From JAURNZ01 sp036337715 (GTDB lineage: Bacteria; Pseudomonadota; Gammaproteobacteria; Comchoanobacterales; Comchoanobacteraceae), in the NCBI GenBank assembly GCA_036337715.1, contig JAYZDS010000006.1:1-64000 (forward strand): 64,000 bases of DNA, given 5' to 3'. The notes beneath the pieces were generated by a model. It did no database searches. It worked only from the letters and a program-made list of their open reading frames with translations, and was not told where the DNA came from. Within the stretch, counting starts at the first letter, position 1. Each line of letters opens with the position of its first letter. Position numbers and translations under genes: made by a program. This document shows, in pieces, positions 26,799 to 36,785 of the stretch.

Positions 26799-28766
26799 AT
26801 GTCACAAGAACTTAATCTTTATAAGCAGTTAGAAGCTGAGCTTACTAATTTACCGAATAATACCATCGAAATGAATGGCGGTTATTTGCTGCATTATGCA
26901 AAAAATCCTGGTCAGTTTATATTTGGTATTCTGAGCTTGTTAAGTGGTGTTGCAACTGGATTATTGAGTGTGCCATCATTAATGGCACTTCGTAATTTAG
27001 ATCATGATGCCAGTGATATGGCTATATTTGCGCAACATCCTGGCTTACTAATTATGGGTTCTTGTAGTGCGATTGCCCAGGCAAACTTCTTGCTATCAGA
27101 TTTTATCAGAGTGCATGGCGCAGTTTACAAAGAAGATCACAAACGTCTTTCGTTACTACAATCAGTCAACAAAGAATTCTTATTTAGTTTAAATTTAAGT
27201 AATTTACAAACTGACGAATTTGAAAATGAGAATTTCATTAAAGTCTTTGATATAGAGCTGCACAAACTTGCTCATAAAAAAATCATTGCATTAATTGAAG
27301 CTAAAAAAAATTCATTAGATAAGAAAATCATGGATGAGGAAGATTGGTTTGAGGGTTTAAATTTTAAAAAGTGGCGTGCTGAATTAACATCCAGGATTAA
27401 ACAATTGTCTTCTTTTGATGACGATCTTTATGAAAAATTGGATGAACGTATCAAATTTTTAGATCAAACCTATTACCAACCAATAAAAATAGCAATGAAG
27501 GATGTTTTATTGGCTAATAATTTAACTGAAAAAAATATTGACCAAACTATGGTCGGCATTGTTAAAGATAGTTTGAATAAATATGATGCCTCACAAGATA
27601 AGACTTTTAGGTCTGAAATTGTTAAATTATATGAGCCTCTTATGCATGATAAAGAAGGACATTTTATTGAGGATCAAACCATCATTAAGCAGAGTAAAGT
27701 TTTAGGTGTTTTTCTTTCATACCTTAATATTTTCGTAAATGTTTTAATTGGTTTGGGTGCATTTTTTGCACTAGGTCAATTCATTTTTTGGGTTGGGGGC
27801 GGTAGTATTGCAATATTTACCGCAACAGGAATTTTAGGGTGGACCATTAAGATTTTATTTGCAAGTTTGTGTGCCATTGGTTCTTATCTAGTTACTCGAC
27901 TTGATATTCAAGAGGCTTTCAATAATTTGGGCTACCGATTGACGCTTTGGTTGAAAAATAAAAATAAATGGCATGCTTTATGGTTAGAGCTGAAAAAACC
28001 AAGAAATATTTTCACTATTATGGCTACACTTCCTGCAGCCCTTGGTATTGCAATTATTAATGCTTTAGGTTTCTATTTGGCTTTCCAAGCGTCGCCTATT
28101 ATATTCGCACTTGCAGTGATCGTTTTTGTTTCAACAATGATCGCTATTATAACCATGATGGGTAAGCGCTTATATGCATCTTATCCAAGGTGGTGCTTTT
28201 ACATGAAAGATTTGTATAACAAACGTATACCAATTTTATTCAATTTATGCGTTGTTGGTGCTGCCGTCAGTGTGTTTGTTGTTAATGCACATTATATACC
28301 AATATTATTTGCTTTTTGGTCAATAACCCCTTTTTCAAGCTTTTTACTGATTGCATGCGTTGCAATGGTTTTATTTGCTGGATTGATGACATTGACTAAC
28401 CAATGGCGTTGGCAAGTATCTTTAAAGGGTTCTATTGGCACAGTCTGTGTAATCGCATCAATTATTGCTGTATTTGCCGCTTTATTACCGATTACTGGTC
28501 CAATCATAGCTGGTTTTGTTGCGATATCATCAAGTATTTTATTTTTTAGTTTTTATGTATCTTCTGTTATGGTTCAAGAAACAAGTGAAAGAAAATACAT
28601 TGTGAATAAAACGCTAAGTACGCAGCCAAGTGGTTTGTTTAGCCAGTCACCTAAAAAGCCTGTCAATGAACAAGGCAATGATAACTTAGAAATGGATGCA
28701 GATGATCATCATGGGCAGAGTAGTAACCTACATAACAAACCCGTTGTCATTGTTACTAAGTATTAG
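26799..28766 (+). CDS. Large multi-spanning membrane protein, unknown function (paralogue A2)
   Basis: Unrecognised. It starts at the ATG giving MSQELNLYKQ; an upstream TTG is in frame but lacks support. It has 655 residues: two N-terminal helices around residues 40-60 and 82-100, a charged helical middle (about 105-300), then about ten membrane segments to residue ~600 and a polar tail. It resembles the gene at 24548 in domain order and in segments such as FNNLGYRLTLWLKNK and TLPAALGIAIINALGFYLAF. Its last 39 bases overlap the end of the convergent gene at 28728. A perfect PmrA-like box lies about 45 bases upstream. Confidence 0.8.
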   Translation: MSQELNLYKQLEAELTNLPNNTIEMNGGYLLHYAKNPGQFIFGILSLLSGVATGLLSVPSLMALRNLDHDASDMAIFAQHPGLLIMGSCSAIAQANFLLSDFIRVHGAVYKEDHKRLSLLQSVNKEFLFSLNLSNLQTDEFENENFIKVFDIELHKLAHKKIIALIEAKKNSLDKKIMDEEDWFEGLNFKKWRAELTSRIKQLSSFDDDLYEKLDERIKFLDQTYYQPIKIAMKDVLLANNLTEKNIDQTMVGIVKDSLNKYDASQDKTFRSEIVKLYEPLMHDKEGHFIEDQTIIKQSKVLGVFLSYLNIFVNVLIGLGAFFALGQFIFWVGGGSIAIFTATGILGWTIKILFASLCAIGSYLVTRLDIQEAFNNLGYRLTLWLKNKNKWHALWLELKKPRNIFTIMATLPAALGIAIINALGFYLAFQASPIIFALAVIVFVSTMIAIITMMGKRLYASYPRWCFYMKDLYNKRIPILFNLCVVGAAVSVFVVNAHYIPILFAFWSITPFSSFLLIACVAMVLFAGLMTLTNQWRWQVSLKGSIGTVCVIASIIAVFAALLPITGPIIAGFVAISSSILFFSFYVSSVMVQETSERKYIVNKTLSTQPSGLFSQSPKKPVNEQGNDNLEMDADDHHGQSSNLHNKPVVIVTKY

Positions 28767-30737
28767 CAACGTGGGCAAATTATTTATAATAAAATTGTCT
28801 CTTTCTTTATTTTGTTGATTAATCTTTGATGCTGGTATTAGTTTTGGTGTATGATAATTGGCTTTTAATGCTAATGACTCCTTGCAAATCGATATGACAT
28901 TACGGCCTTTATCACTCAGCATGGTCTTTAATCCCATATAAAATAGTGCAAACCCAAGAATAAGAATACAAATGGGGGCAACATAAGTCATGATTTTAAT
29001 AACTAAGGGACTTGCACCGAAAAATAAATCTAACGGTGAACCAGGGCGAAGCATCATTCTAAACATGAGCATTGTATTGATTAAACTCGTTAAGAATGCG
29101 GCTAATGTGAGCCAGGGTTTAGTGCTGAGTGGTTCAAGCTTAATCGACTTTAAAAAGTTTTTCCATGCACAAAGCATGAGTGGGGTAACAGCAATGACAG
29201 TAAAACTAAAGCCTATGATACCAAGCCCAAGTTCAAAAGCTGTTAGTGAACTTATACTTTGGATACTAAAAGCTGCGATTTGTGTTGGGTGAATCATGAT
29301 TGAGGGATTGAGAATCATATGCGCACAAGTTACCCCTGCAAGAAAGTTAAAGCTAGCAATGGCAAGTGATAAAAATAAAGCCATCAGAATAGGTAATATA
29401 GAATATCGCTTATTGATATGATAAAGGTATACAAATGGTTTTTTGTAAATAGGGCCGTGATAAACAAATTTTTTATGCGACCTTTGTGCTCGGTCATTAT
29501 CCAAAATAAAGTTAGCCATATTTGAAAAAGACTTTTCTATACTTTTTCTGGTAATACCAAATGAGGAAACAAAGCCTGATGCAGCAAAAGCAATCACTAA
29601 GTTGTAAGCTAATGCAAAAGAAATAACCGCATTAGGGATGCCATAAATCATAAATATAGTTGAAATTAAGTAGAGTGGCGCTAATGCAGTTCCGGATGCA
29701 TTGGCAATAGATGCATTTAAAAAACCAAGGACGGTTCCTAGCCATTCAGCTGTCAGTGACCATCTTGAAATCGTGCTGACATGTTTGCGTTGTATGTCCC
29801 ATATTCGTTGAGCAATTTGTTTGTTTTGTGTTGCTTGATATGCGGATGCCGTTTGTGTATTAAGTAGTTCTTTTCTGAATTTTACCCATGATTGCATATC
29901 AAAATTATTTAGACCAGTCACAATTTGTTTGGATAAAATTGACCAAAAAAAATGTTTTTTTCTACCAGATTGATGATTTTGTATTTGATCATTTAAAAAT
30001 GCTTCGGATTCTGATAACAAATTAGCGTCATGTGATAAATGTATTTCAGCGGTTTCTTCTAGTAAATTCTTAAAATTATTCCCTTCACTATATTTAGCTT
30101 TCTTAATCAAATGATAGCCTAGTTTAAAGCTATCTCTTTTTGCAACATTACTGTAAAAATCGTCAATATTTTCCCATTCTAAATAGATTTTTTCTTCTAG
30201 TGCATCCAAAATTGATAGATAAATTAGCGTATTTCCAACATGTGTTAAAGCATCCTTCTTAAGCATGCTTGTATATAGTTGAGTATTACTACGCACGCCC
30301 TCTCTTTTCATTTCCTTTCTATAAAGCATACTAAGAATATTGTGTGCTCGATCTAAAGCAATTGAATTTCGGTTAGGAATGGATGCTCTTCCAGATAAAT
30401 AGTCCTGCCAGTTCTCCCACCAATGCCTGAATATATTACTAACATCTGGAATATAAACCATTGCCCAAGGTATTGCGTAGATAGAGAAAGCTAAAAGTGC
30501 TAAATAGCCTACCTGGATATTTACAAAGGGAAACAATGAGACAATGGCACTAATGATGGGTGCAGCCTGACCGAAACCAGTAAGCACACCTGCTAAAACG
30601 ACAACAACAATAAAAAGACAAATATAGTAAAGTAAATTACTTAGTAGGGAAGGTTTATCTCGCTTAGTATATAAAGTATTTTTTATTGCAATATGTCTAG
30701 CAATATACTGGTAATCGTCTAGGAGTGAAGTAGCCAA
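28728..30737 (-). CDS. Large multi-spanning membrane protein, unknown function (paralogue B2)
   Basis: Unrecognised, 669 residues, most likely starting at TTG four bases after the stop of its paralogue at 30742. Residues about 33-105 hold three helices, including LTGFGQAAPIISAIVSLFPF and FSIYAIPWAMVYIPDV. A 200-residue charged region follows, then about nine helices, with LGFLNASIANASGTALAPL, SFNFLAGVTCAHMILNPS and VAPICILILGFALFYMGLK. It is a close paralogue of the upstream gene and shares a more distant layout with the two (+) genes (an F-x-N-[MI]-A motif after a membrane block). No catalytic motif is visible. Confidence 0.78.
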   Translation of the reverse strand: MATSLLDDYQYIARHIAIKNTLYTKRDKPSLLSNLLYYICLFIVVVVLAGVLTGFGQAAPIISAIVSLFPFVNIQVGYLALLAFSIYAIPWAMVYIPDVSNIFRHWWENWQDYLSGRASIPNRNSIALDRAHNILSMLYRKEMKREGVRSNTQLYTSMLKKDALTHVGNTLIYLSILDALEEKIYLEWENIDDFYSNVAKRDSFKLGYHLIKKAKYSEGNNFKNLLEETAEIHLSHDANLLSESEAFLNDQIQNHQSGRKKHFFWSILSKQIVTGLNNFDMQSWVKFRKELLNTQTASAYQATQNKQIAQRIWDIQRKHVSTISRWSLTAEWLGTVLGFLNASIANASGTALAPLYLISTIFMIYGIPNAVISFALAYNLVIAFAASGFVSSFGITRKSIEKSFSNMANFILDNDRAQRSHKKFVYHGPIYKKPFVYLYHINKRYSILPILMALFLSLAIASFNFLAGVTCAHMILNPSIMIHPTQIAAFSIQSISSLTAFELGLGIIGFSFTVIAVTPLMLCAWKNFLKSIKLEPLSTKPWLTLAAFLTSLINTMLMFRMMLRPGSPLDLFFGASPLVIKIMTYVAPICILILGFALFYMGLKTMLSDKGRNVISICKESLALKANYHTPKLIPASKINQQNKERDNFIINNLPTLLILSNNDNGFVM

Positions 30738-30741
30738 ATTC

Positions 30742-32574
30742 TTATTTCATACCTTTGGGAAGTTCATTATTTATGGGTTGCTGCTTTGATATGAAGGTTG
30801 CTCCATCTTTTAGCGAAGGTTTAAACAAAGATATGATTTCCGGTGCAATATTTTTTGTGCAAGTGTAATCTGGCGATAGGTGGTAATTTTGTTCGATGAT
30901 GCTTTTGAAACCGTGACCTCTATCTGCAAACATTTGTTTGAGACCCATGTAAAATAGTGCAAAACCAAGGAGTAGGATGCAAACAGGTGCAACATAGGAA
31001 ATCACACTTATTAGCATAGGCGTTGATCCAAAAAATAAATTTAAGGGGGATCCAGGGCGAAGAAGCATTCTTGCTAATAGCAATGTATTGACTAAAGATG
31101 CTAGAAACGAAACCGTTGCTATACCTTTGTTTTGTGATAAAGGCTCTAATGTAAGCGATTTTATAAATCCCTGCCAAGCATTAACCATCAGGGGTGTGAC
31201 TGCTATGACAGTAAAACTAAAGCCAACAATGCCAAAAAATAACTCAATGGCATGCAAACCTGACAATGAAGAGATACTGAATGATGCGATAGCGATAGGA
31301 TTAGTCAGCATTGCAGGATAAAGAATTAGATGACCAACAATGACTCCAGCAAGAAAGTTAAAACTTGCTATTCCAATAGCAAGGAATAATGACATAGTAA
31401 TAGGTGTAATACTGTATTTGTTATTCAAATAAAGCATGTATGATAGTGGTCTTTCCAAAAACGAATGCTTGAACATTTTGGCCTTTCGATTGGCTTTTGT
31501 GTTGTCTAAGAAAAAATCTGCAATATTATTGAAACTTTTCTCAATGCTTTGTTTTGTCAAACCATAAGCAGCAACAAATCCTGCTATACCAAACAATATT
31601 GTGAAGAATAACGAAAGATAAAAGGGCATAACTGCAGCTGGTGCATAAGTCATAAACAAAGTTGCAGTAATTAATAATGGGGCTAATGCAGTTCCAGTTG
31701 AGTTTGCTAGAAGTGCGTTAATCCAGCCTAATAATAACCCAAAGAAATTGGCAATATAAATATAAAATGATTTATTAGTGTCTTGTTTCCGTATTTTTGA
31801 CCAAAGTGCTTTTGCTCGAATCTTCGATTTTGTTCTGTAAGCTGAATCGTTACTCTCATAATAATTTAATGATGATTCGTAGTCTTTATATAATGTATCT
31901 AGATTTGAGATATTCTCATCAGAGCGGGAAAAACGAATATTTGTAGCATAGGGCAATTGAAAAATTTTCCCCACAAATGCATAGCTATTCTTGCTGTTAG
32001 CTATTTCCAGTATTTTATCTCCCAGTTTGCTAGTGATTGGGTCGCTGTCTTGGTTTAATATTGAACCTAGTTCCAATAGCGCTTTTTTGGGGTCAAGTTT
32101 TGAAGTTTTTATTTTTTTCTTTTCTAGTAATCTGATTTCTTTTCTGTACAACATTTGGAGTATGTCGTGAGCTTTTTCCAAAGCCATAGAATGTGCTGTG
32201 ACATTTAATTTAGAAGTATTACCCTCCCACCAGGTTCTAAATTTGTTTCCAATCGCTGGAATATAAACCAATGCCCAAGGAATTGCATAAATTGAAAAAA
32301 TACTTAGAGCAATAAAGCCAATTTGCGTGTTTACCACACTGAACATGGATATAATTGCACCAATCACAGGTGCAGCTGCACCGAAACCTGTGAGAAGACC
32401 GGCAAGGATAACAACCGTGAGAAATAATATTAACGAATACCAAACATAGTTTGAATTAGGGATATCTTGATCCATCCCGTAATAACTAGACTTTAAAGGA
32501 ATTAAAGCCGCAATTTTTTGGTAATCGCTTCTTAATTTGTTTTTTGTATCTTCGATATATTTGTTATTAGACAT
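30742..32574 (-). CDS. Large multi-spanning membrane protein, unknown function (paralogue B1)
   Basis: Unrecognised, 610 residues from the ATG at 32574, which has GGAG six bases upstream. A TTG four codons earlier is less likely. It has three N-terminal helices including LLTGFGAAAPVIGAIISMFS and FSIYAIPWALVYIPAI, a polar middle, then about nine helices including GWINALLANSTGTALAPLL, SFNFLAGVIVGHLILYPAM and VAPVCILLLGFALFYMGLK. Nearly every membrane segment matches the downstream gene, so this is a tandem duplication that has diverged mainly in the soluble middle. TTTACA-N18-TTTAAT upstream could be its promoter. Confidence 0.8.
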   Translation of the reverse strand: MSNNKYIEDTKNKLRSDYQKIAALIPLKSSYYGMDQDIPNSNYVWYSLILFLTVVILAGLLTGFGAAAPVIGAIISMFSVVNTQIGFIALSIFSIYAIPWALVYIPAIGNKFRTWWEGNTSKLNVTAHSMALEKAHDILQMLYRKEIRLLEKKKIKTSKLDPKKALLELGSILNQDSDPITSKLGDKILEIANSKNSYAFVGKIFQLPYATNIRFSRSDENISNLDTLYKDYESSLNYYESNDSAYRTKSKIRAKALWSKIRKQDTNKSFYIYIANFFGLLLGWINALLANSTGTALAPLLITATLFMTYAPAAVMPFYLSLFFTILFGIAGFVAAYGLTKQSIEKSFNNIADFFLDNTKANRKAKMFKHSFLERPLSYMLYLNNKYSITPITMSLFLAIGIASFNFLAGVIVGHLILYPAMLTNPIAIASFSISSLSGLHAIELFFGIVGFSFTVIAVTPLMVNAWQGFIKSLTLEPLSQNKGIATVSFLASLVNTLLLARMLLRPGSPLNLFFGSTPMLISVISYVAPVCILLLGFALFYMGLKQMFADRGHGFKSIIEQNYHLSPDYTCTKNIAPEIISLFKPSLKDGATFISKQQPINNELPKGMK

Positions 32575-32654
32575 ACACAACTCCAAACTTATAACTCTTC
32601 CTATTAAAGCTCAATTGTGGTGTTTGTGTAAAGAAAAATTAGTTATTTATGTCA

Positions 32655-33284
32655 TTAGGCTAAAAATCGAGAATTATTTAACCATGTTTGATCAGGGTAA
32701 TAAGATACCCATAGCGATCCAGATTGTGTTTTTTGAATAATGGCTTTCACTTTTTTGTTAGAAACAGCAGGGCACCCAAAGCTTCTTCCATTACACATAC
32801 CATGTGCATCTATACATTTATGATGCACATAACTAGCGCCGTGAACAACAATGCCTCTTTTTTCGGCATTGTCATTAAATCCTTTTTCTAACCCTTTCAA
32901 TCTCATTGATTGACCGTGTATGCCTTGATAAGTTTCACCAGTTAGAAATACACCAAGAGAAGACTTTAATGAGCCTTCTTTATTTGAAAATGATGTTGTG
33001 TTAGCTTTTCCTGAATATTTACCATGTGCAACGGTGGTGTGTTGAAGTATGGCTTGATTATTCATGTCCATGACCCATAGTCTTGGCTGGTTGGACGGTA
33101 ATGAATAATCAACTACTGTAACAATAGAGGAGTCGATTAAATGTTCTTTTTTAGCTTTTATGTACGCTTTATAGAGTACTTTCATCACCTCAGAGCGAGG
33201 TAATTCTAAACCTTCAGATATGACCGTCTGAGGAATGAAAACTGCTATCAAGCATAAGCATATGTATTTTCTAATAAATTTCAT
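32655..33284 (-). CDS. Secreted L,D-transpeptidase-like protein (YkuD_2 type)
   Basis: A 209-residue protein with an N-terminal signal peptide (hydrophobic run to about residue 22). The catalytic pattern is H...(S/H)GC: the histidine of IVVHGASYVHH (H148) and the cysteine of GRSFGCPAV (C171). This fits the murein L,D-transpeptidase family that modifies peptidoglycan in the periplasm. A Cys-x-x-x-His-x-x-Cys stretch (KCIDAHGMC) between them is common in this subfamily. It is a single gene divergent from the lipoprotein at 33399. Confidence 0.85.
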   Translation of the reverse strand: MKFIRKYICLCLIAVFIPQTVISEGLELPRSEVMKVLYKAYIKAKKEHLIDSSIVTVVDYSLPSNQPRLWVMDMNNQAILQHTTVAHGKYSGKANTTSFSNKEGSLKSSLGVFLTGETYQGIHGQSMRLKGLEKGFNDNAEKRGIVVHGASYVHHKCIDAHGMCNGRSFGCPAVSNKKVKAIIQKTQSGSLWVSYYPDQTWLNNSRFLA

Positions 33285-33398
33285 ATTGATTTATTCACAT
33301 AAAGTTGTTATTTTAACATAAATTTAAAAAAAAATAAATATTTTGATTTTTGGTCTACAATTAGTACATGGACTTAAATCTTTAAATGGAGTTTAATT

Positions 33399-33644
33399 AT
33401 GAAACATAAAAAATCAATTCTAACAGTTGTTGTTGCTTCTTCAGTATTATTTGGTTGTGATGGCAATGGTTTATCAAATGAGCAGGGCGGTGCAGTTATA
33501 GGTGCTACTTTAGGTGGTATCGCTGGTTCAAAAGTAGGTGATGGCTCCGGTCAAACCGCTGCTACCATAGCAGGAACAGTTGGTGGTGCGTATGTTGGAT
33601 CAAAACTGGGTGCCTCTGTTGATGAAACAGAAAAGAATAAGTAG
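33399..33644 (+). CDS. Glycine-zipper lipoprotein
   Basis: An 81-residue protein with a lipobox (hydrophobic run ending VLFGC). It is followed by glycine-every-fourth-residue helices, GGAVIGATLGGIAGSKVGDG and TIAGTVGGAYVGSKLGA, which define a glycine-zipper 2TM domain (17-kDa-antigen family). It ends in a short charged tail. It is probably an envelope lipoprotein. An RBS (TGGAG) precedes the ATG. Its neighbour at 33675 resembles the C-terminal half of the same family, so the pair may be a split surface-antigen unit. Confidence 0.8.
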   Translation: MKHKKSILTVVVASSVLFGCDGNGLSNEQGGAVIGATLGGIAGSKVGDGSGQTAATIAGTVGGAYVGSKLGASVDETEKNK

Positions 33645-33674
33645 TAATAAATATTTAAAAAAAGGGAGCTGACA

Positions 33675-34148
33675 ATGAAGCTTAATTACTCAACATTAAT
33701 GAAAGTCATGATAGGTAGTTTCGTGCTCGTTGGCTGTAGTCAAGCACCTGAAGATCAGATGCTGGCTGAAGCGAAAAAAGATCGTTACCTGGGTGGCGTT
33801 GTATCATCTGGTACAGGGATTGCAATTCCAGCTGATGATGCGCATATACATAATGCTTCTGGAACATTGGTTGGTGCGTTTGTTGTACAGTCACTTGATG
33901 CAAAAATGTCAGAAGCCAATCGATTAAAAATGGCTAATATGTTAGAATATCAATCTTCTGATCAGTGGAAACGCTGGCAAGATACAGCAAACAATACTTT
34001 ATACAGTCTAAAAGCTGGCACACCAGCCTTTGGAAATAACGAAGTTTGCAGACATTATGATATTGTTGCAAAAACACCTGAAAATTATTCTCAAGCAAGT
34101 GGTGTTGCCTGTCGTCAGACAAATGGTAACTGGCTACTGAATGCTTAG
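33675..34148 (+). CDS. Surface-antigen-like lipoprotein
   Basis: A 157-residue lipoprotein (signal ending VLVGC, followed by SQAPEDQ). After a short glycine/alanine region (VVSSGTGIAIPADDAHIHNA, ASGTLVGAFV) it has a C-terminal domain with W-x-x-W (QWKRWQDTAN), CRHYDIVAKTP, and the ending GVACRQTNGNWLL. This is the layout of 17-kDa surface antigens (CREY...GxACRxxDGxW). A strong RBS (GGGAG) precedes it. Its last 15 bases overlap the convergent aas gene. Confidence 0.75.
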   Translation: MKLNYSTLMKVMIGSFVLVGCSQAPEDQMLAEAKKDRYLGGVVSSGTGIAIPADDAHIHNASGTLVGAFVVQSLDAKMSEANRLKMANMLEYQSSDQWKRWQDTANNTLYSLKAGTPAFGNNEVCRHYDIVAKTPENYSQASGVACRQTNGNWLLNA

Positions 34149-36689
34149 AGTTAGCCCTGGATAATTGACTTTGCCGGTAGGCAATTTAGGAATGTCCTCT
34201 AAGAAATGAATTTTCTTAGGGGTCATTAAATTATTTAACTCATCTATTGGTATGGTTTGTCTTAACTTTTTGAGTGTTAAGGTTTTATCATCTGTCACCA
34301 GCACTAAGGCTTCGCCTCTTTTTTCATCTTTTATTGCAATTAAAGCATTGTCAGAGTCATCAAAATATTGATTAATGATTTTCTCGATGGCTTCAAGCGA
34401 AACCATTTCACCACTGATTTTTGCAAAACGTCGTTTTCTTCCATGAATGGTAATGAAGCCCATATCATCAATGCTTACGATATCTCCTGTCGGGTACCAA
34501 CCATCTTCATATGTCTTTATTTTTAATGGTGATAAACTAGAGGCATAACCAGACATAATATTGGGTCCTTTTAAATATAGCTCACCACCTTCATCAATGC
34601 CTTCTACTGGGACGACTTTCGCATCCATATCAGGAATTAATTTACCTACTGTACCTATTTTATGATACATGCGATTATTGATACTAATAAGTGGCGATGC
34701 TTCGGTTGTCCCATAGCCTTCTAAAATGACAATAGCAAAGCGTTTTATCCATTCATCAAAGACACTTTGTTGTAGCTTCTCACCGCCACTGAAGACATAT
34801 CTAATATTATAAAAATCATAAGAGTGTGCTGTTTTTGCGTACTCTCTAAGAAATGTATTTGTTCCAAGAAGAATGGTAGCATCACAACCATAGATAAGTT
34901 CCGGGATTAGTCTATAGTGAAGTGGGTTGGGGTATTGGAAAGAGCGTATTCCACAAATAACAGGTACCAACAAGCCAACAGACAAACCAAACGCATGAAA
35001 TCCGGGTAAAGTATTGAAAAGGACATCTTTGGAATGTAAGTCAATGCTTGTATATGTTTGTGTGATTTGAGAAGTAAGGTTTTTATGCGACAAAATAATG
35101 GTTTTAGGTGTTTTTTCCGATCCAGACGACAACAGGGCTAGGGCAGGCTCGCTGAGGTCTTGTTGTTTATTCAAAAAGCCAAAGGATTTTATAATACCAA
35201 TGACTTTTGACGATAAAGGTATTTTTATGTCATCGATGTAGAAAACTTTAATGCCATTTTCTCTAAGATTATCTATTAAAGGTTCTAGTTTCTGATGGGC
35301 AATGAAAGCCTTCGCTGTCACTATTTGAGTTAGGCCAATGGGTTTGATGGTTTCTATTAAGGCTTTCGATGTCATAGAGTAATTGAGTAATAAAGCACTT
35401 TTATGTTGTGACCACAAGCCAAAAATAGTTGCTGCAAATCCGATGCTGTTAGGTAGTAGTACCCCGACCCATTTTGAGGGTAATTTTCTTTGCATGGCAT
35501 GACCTAAAACTGCAGCCTTCATTGTAAACCTGCCATATTTTTCAGGACAGTGTTTATAGTCCTCTAAAATAACATGATTGCGACCGTAAAGTTTTTTTGA
35601 TGCAAGAAGCATGTGCCATAAGCCAATGTCTTGTTTTGAAGAGTAGAACATAAGGTCTTGCATGATATCAAACAAATCCGTACCTTGTTTAGCTTTGGGG
35701 GATTCATGATTAATGTTTCTGGGTGCCATAACTTCAAGTGTTATTTTTGGAAACAGTCTTCTTTTGCCTCTTAAATACCGTGAAAAGTATGAATATTGTG
35801 AACCCTCGATTCTGATGGGAATGAAGGTTGCACCAGTTTTTAAAGCAATGATGGTTGGGCCTTCATAGATCTTCATTAATGCACCCGTGACGGTATGTCT
35901 ACCTTCGGGGAAGATAACGACTGTTTTGTGTTGATCGACTGCTTCAATTAAGGTCTTTAGTGCGATTGGCTTGGACGGATCAAGTGCGACATGATCATTG
36001 AGGAAATCAAAAAATTTAAACCACGATCTTTGTGTTGTAAATGTATTGACAGCAAAAGTGAGCTCATTGGGTAAAAAAGCTGAAAGTAAAAGCCCATCCA
36101 GCCAAGATTGGTGATTGGCAATAACGATTCTTTTACGCTTGCTATGATAATGTTCTAATCCTTCTATGCGAACTCGAAAACATAAAGCAAAAATTGTCCT
36201 TAGAAGACCAACGATAAGTGCACGTGGCATTAACTTTACCAAATATATGCTTGCAACGATATTAAATACAATCCAGAAAAAAAGGATAGAGTTGATGACT
36301 GATGCTGTAGAAATTGCTAGTAAAAAAATAAGAAAATGAGGTAATATTTTGGTTTTAGATAAGTGTTTAAATTTAAATAATGGGAAATAGGCCAATGCCA
36401 GACAGGCGCTGATAATTGTAATGTGTACTGACCATTGTATTTCGCCAACCCAGTACCAGTGAAGAAGCGCTAATGTAATGAAAATATTAGCAAGTGGCAA
36501 TGGTCCAAAATCTCTAGATTGTGAATGAATTTGTCGATAGAAGAAATAACCTATAAAACCACCGATTAACATAAGTCCAAAATTAATTAAAATATTTGGA
36601 CTATGAACAATGATATAACTTATCAATATACCAAGTTGAATTTCGAAATACCTTAACCCAAGTGTTAAATGCGATCGTTGCTTATTCAT
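34134..36689 (-). CDS. aas: Bifunctional acyltransferase / acyl-ACP (acyl-CoA) synthetase
   Basis: An 851-residue membrane enzyme for phospholipid turnover. An N-terminal block of about six helices (residues ~20-165) precedes a PlsC acyltransferase domain with H193-x4-D198 (NHQSWLD) and FPEGR at 260-264. An AMP-forming synthetase domain follows, with SSGSEKTPKTIILSHKN, GYGTTEASP and GWYPTGDI. This is the order in E. coli Aas (719 residues). The extra membrane block is shorter than the LplT transporter that some lineages fuse. The last 15 bases overlap the convergent gene at 33675. Confidence 0.88.
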   Translation of the reverse strand: MNKQRSHLTLGLRYFEIQLGILISYIIVHSPNILINFGLMLIGGFIGYFFYRQIHSQSRDFGPLPLANIFITLALLHWYWVGEIQWSVHITIISACLALAYFPLFKFKHLSKTKILPHFLIFLLAISTASVINSILFFWIVFNIVASIYLVKLMPRALIVGLLRTIFALCFRVRIEGLEHYHSKRKRIVIANHQSWLDGLLLSAFLPNELTFAVNTFTTQRSWFKFFDFLNDHVALDPSKPIALKTLIEAVDQHKTVVIFPEGRHTVTGALMKIYEGPTIIALKTGATFIPIRIEGSQYSYFSRYLRGKRRLFPKITLEVMAPRNINHESPKAKQGTDLFDIMQDLMFYSSKQDIGLWHMLLASKKLYGRNHVILEDYKHCPEKYGRFTMKAAVLGHAMQRKLPSKWVGVLLPNSIGFAATIFGLWSQHKSALLLNYSMTSKALIETIKPIGLTQIVTAKAFIAHQKLEPLIDNLRENGIKVFYIDDIKIPLSSKVIGIIKSFGFLNKQQDLSEPALALLSSGSEKTPKTIILSHKNLTSQITQTYTSIDLHSKDVLFNTLPGFHAFGLSVGLLVPVICGIRSFQYPNPLHYRLIPELIYGCDATILLGTNTFLREYAKTAHSYDFYNIRYVFSGGEKLQQSVFDEWIKRFAIVILEGYGTTEASPLISINNRMYHKIGTVGKLIPDMDAKVVPVEGIDEGGELYLKGPNIMSGYASSLSPLKIKTYEDGWYPTGDIVSIDDMGFITIHGRKRRFAKISGEMVSLEAIEKIINQYFDDSDNALIAIKDEKRGEALVLVTDDKTLTLKKLRQTIPIDELNNLMTPKKIHFLEDIPKLPTGKVNYPGLTLSIQ

Positions 36690-36785
36690 AATACCTTATC
36701 TATAATTAGCCATAAAATGTTCATTATAAGTGTGGTTTATGGTTTGCTGCAATGATATAATGAATTTTTTTTTATGAAGGTTAAG

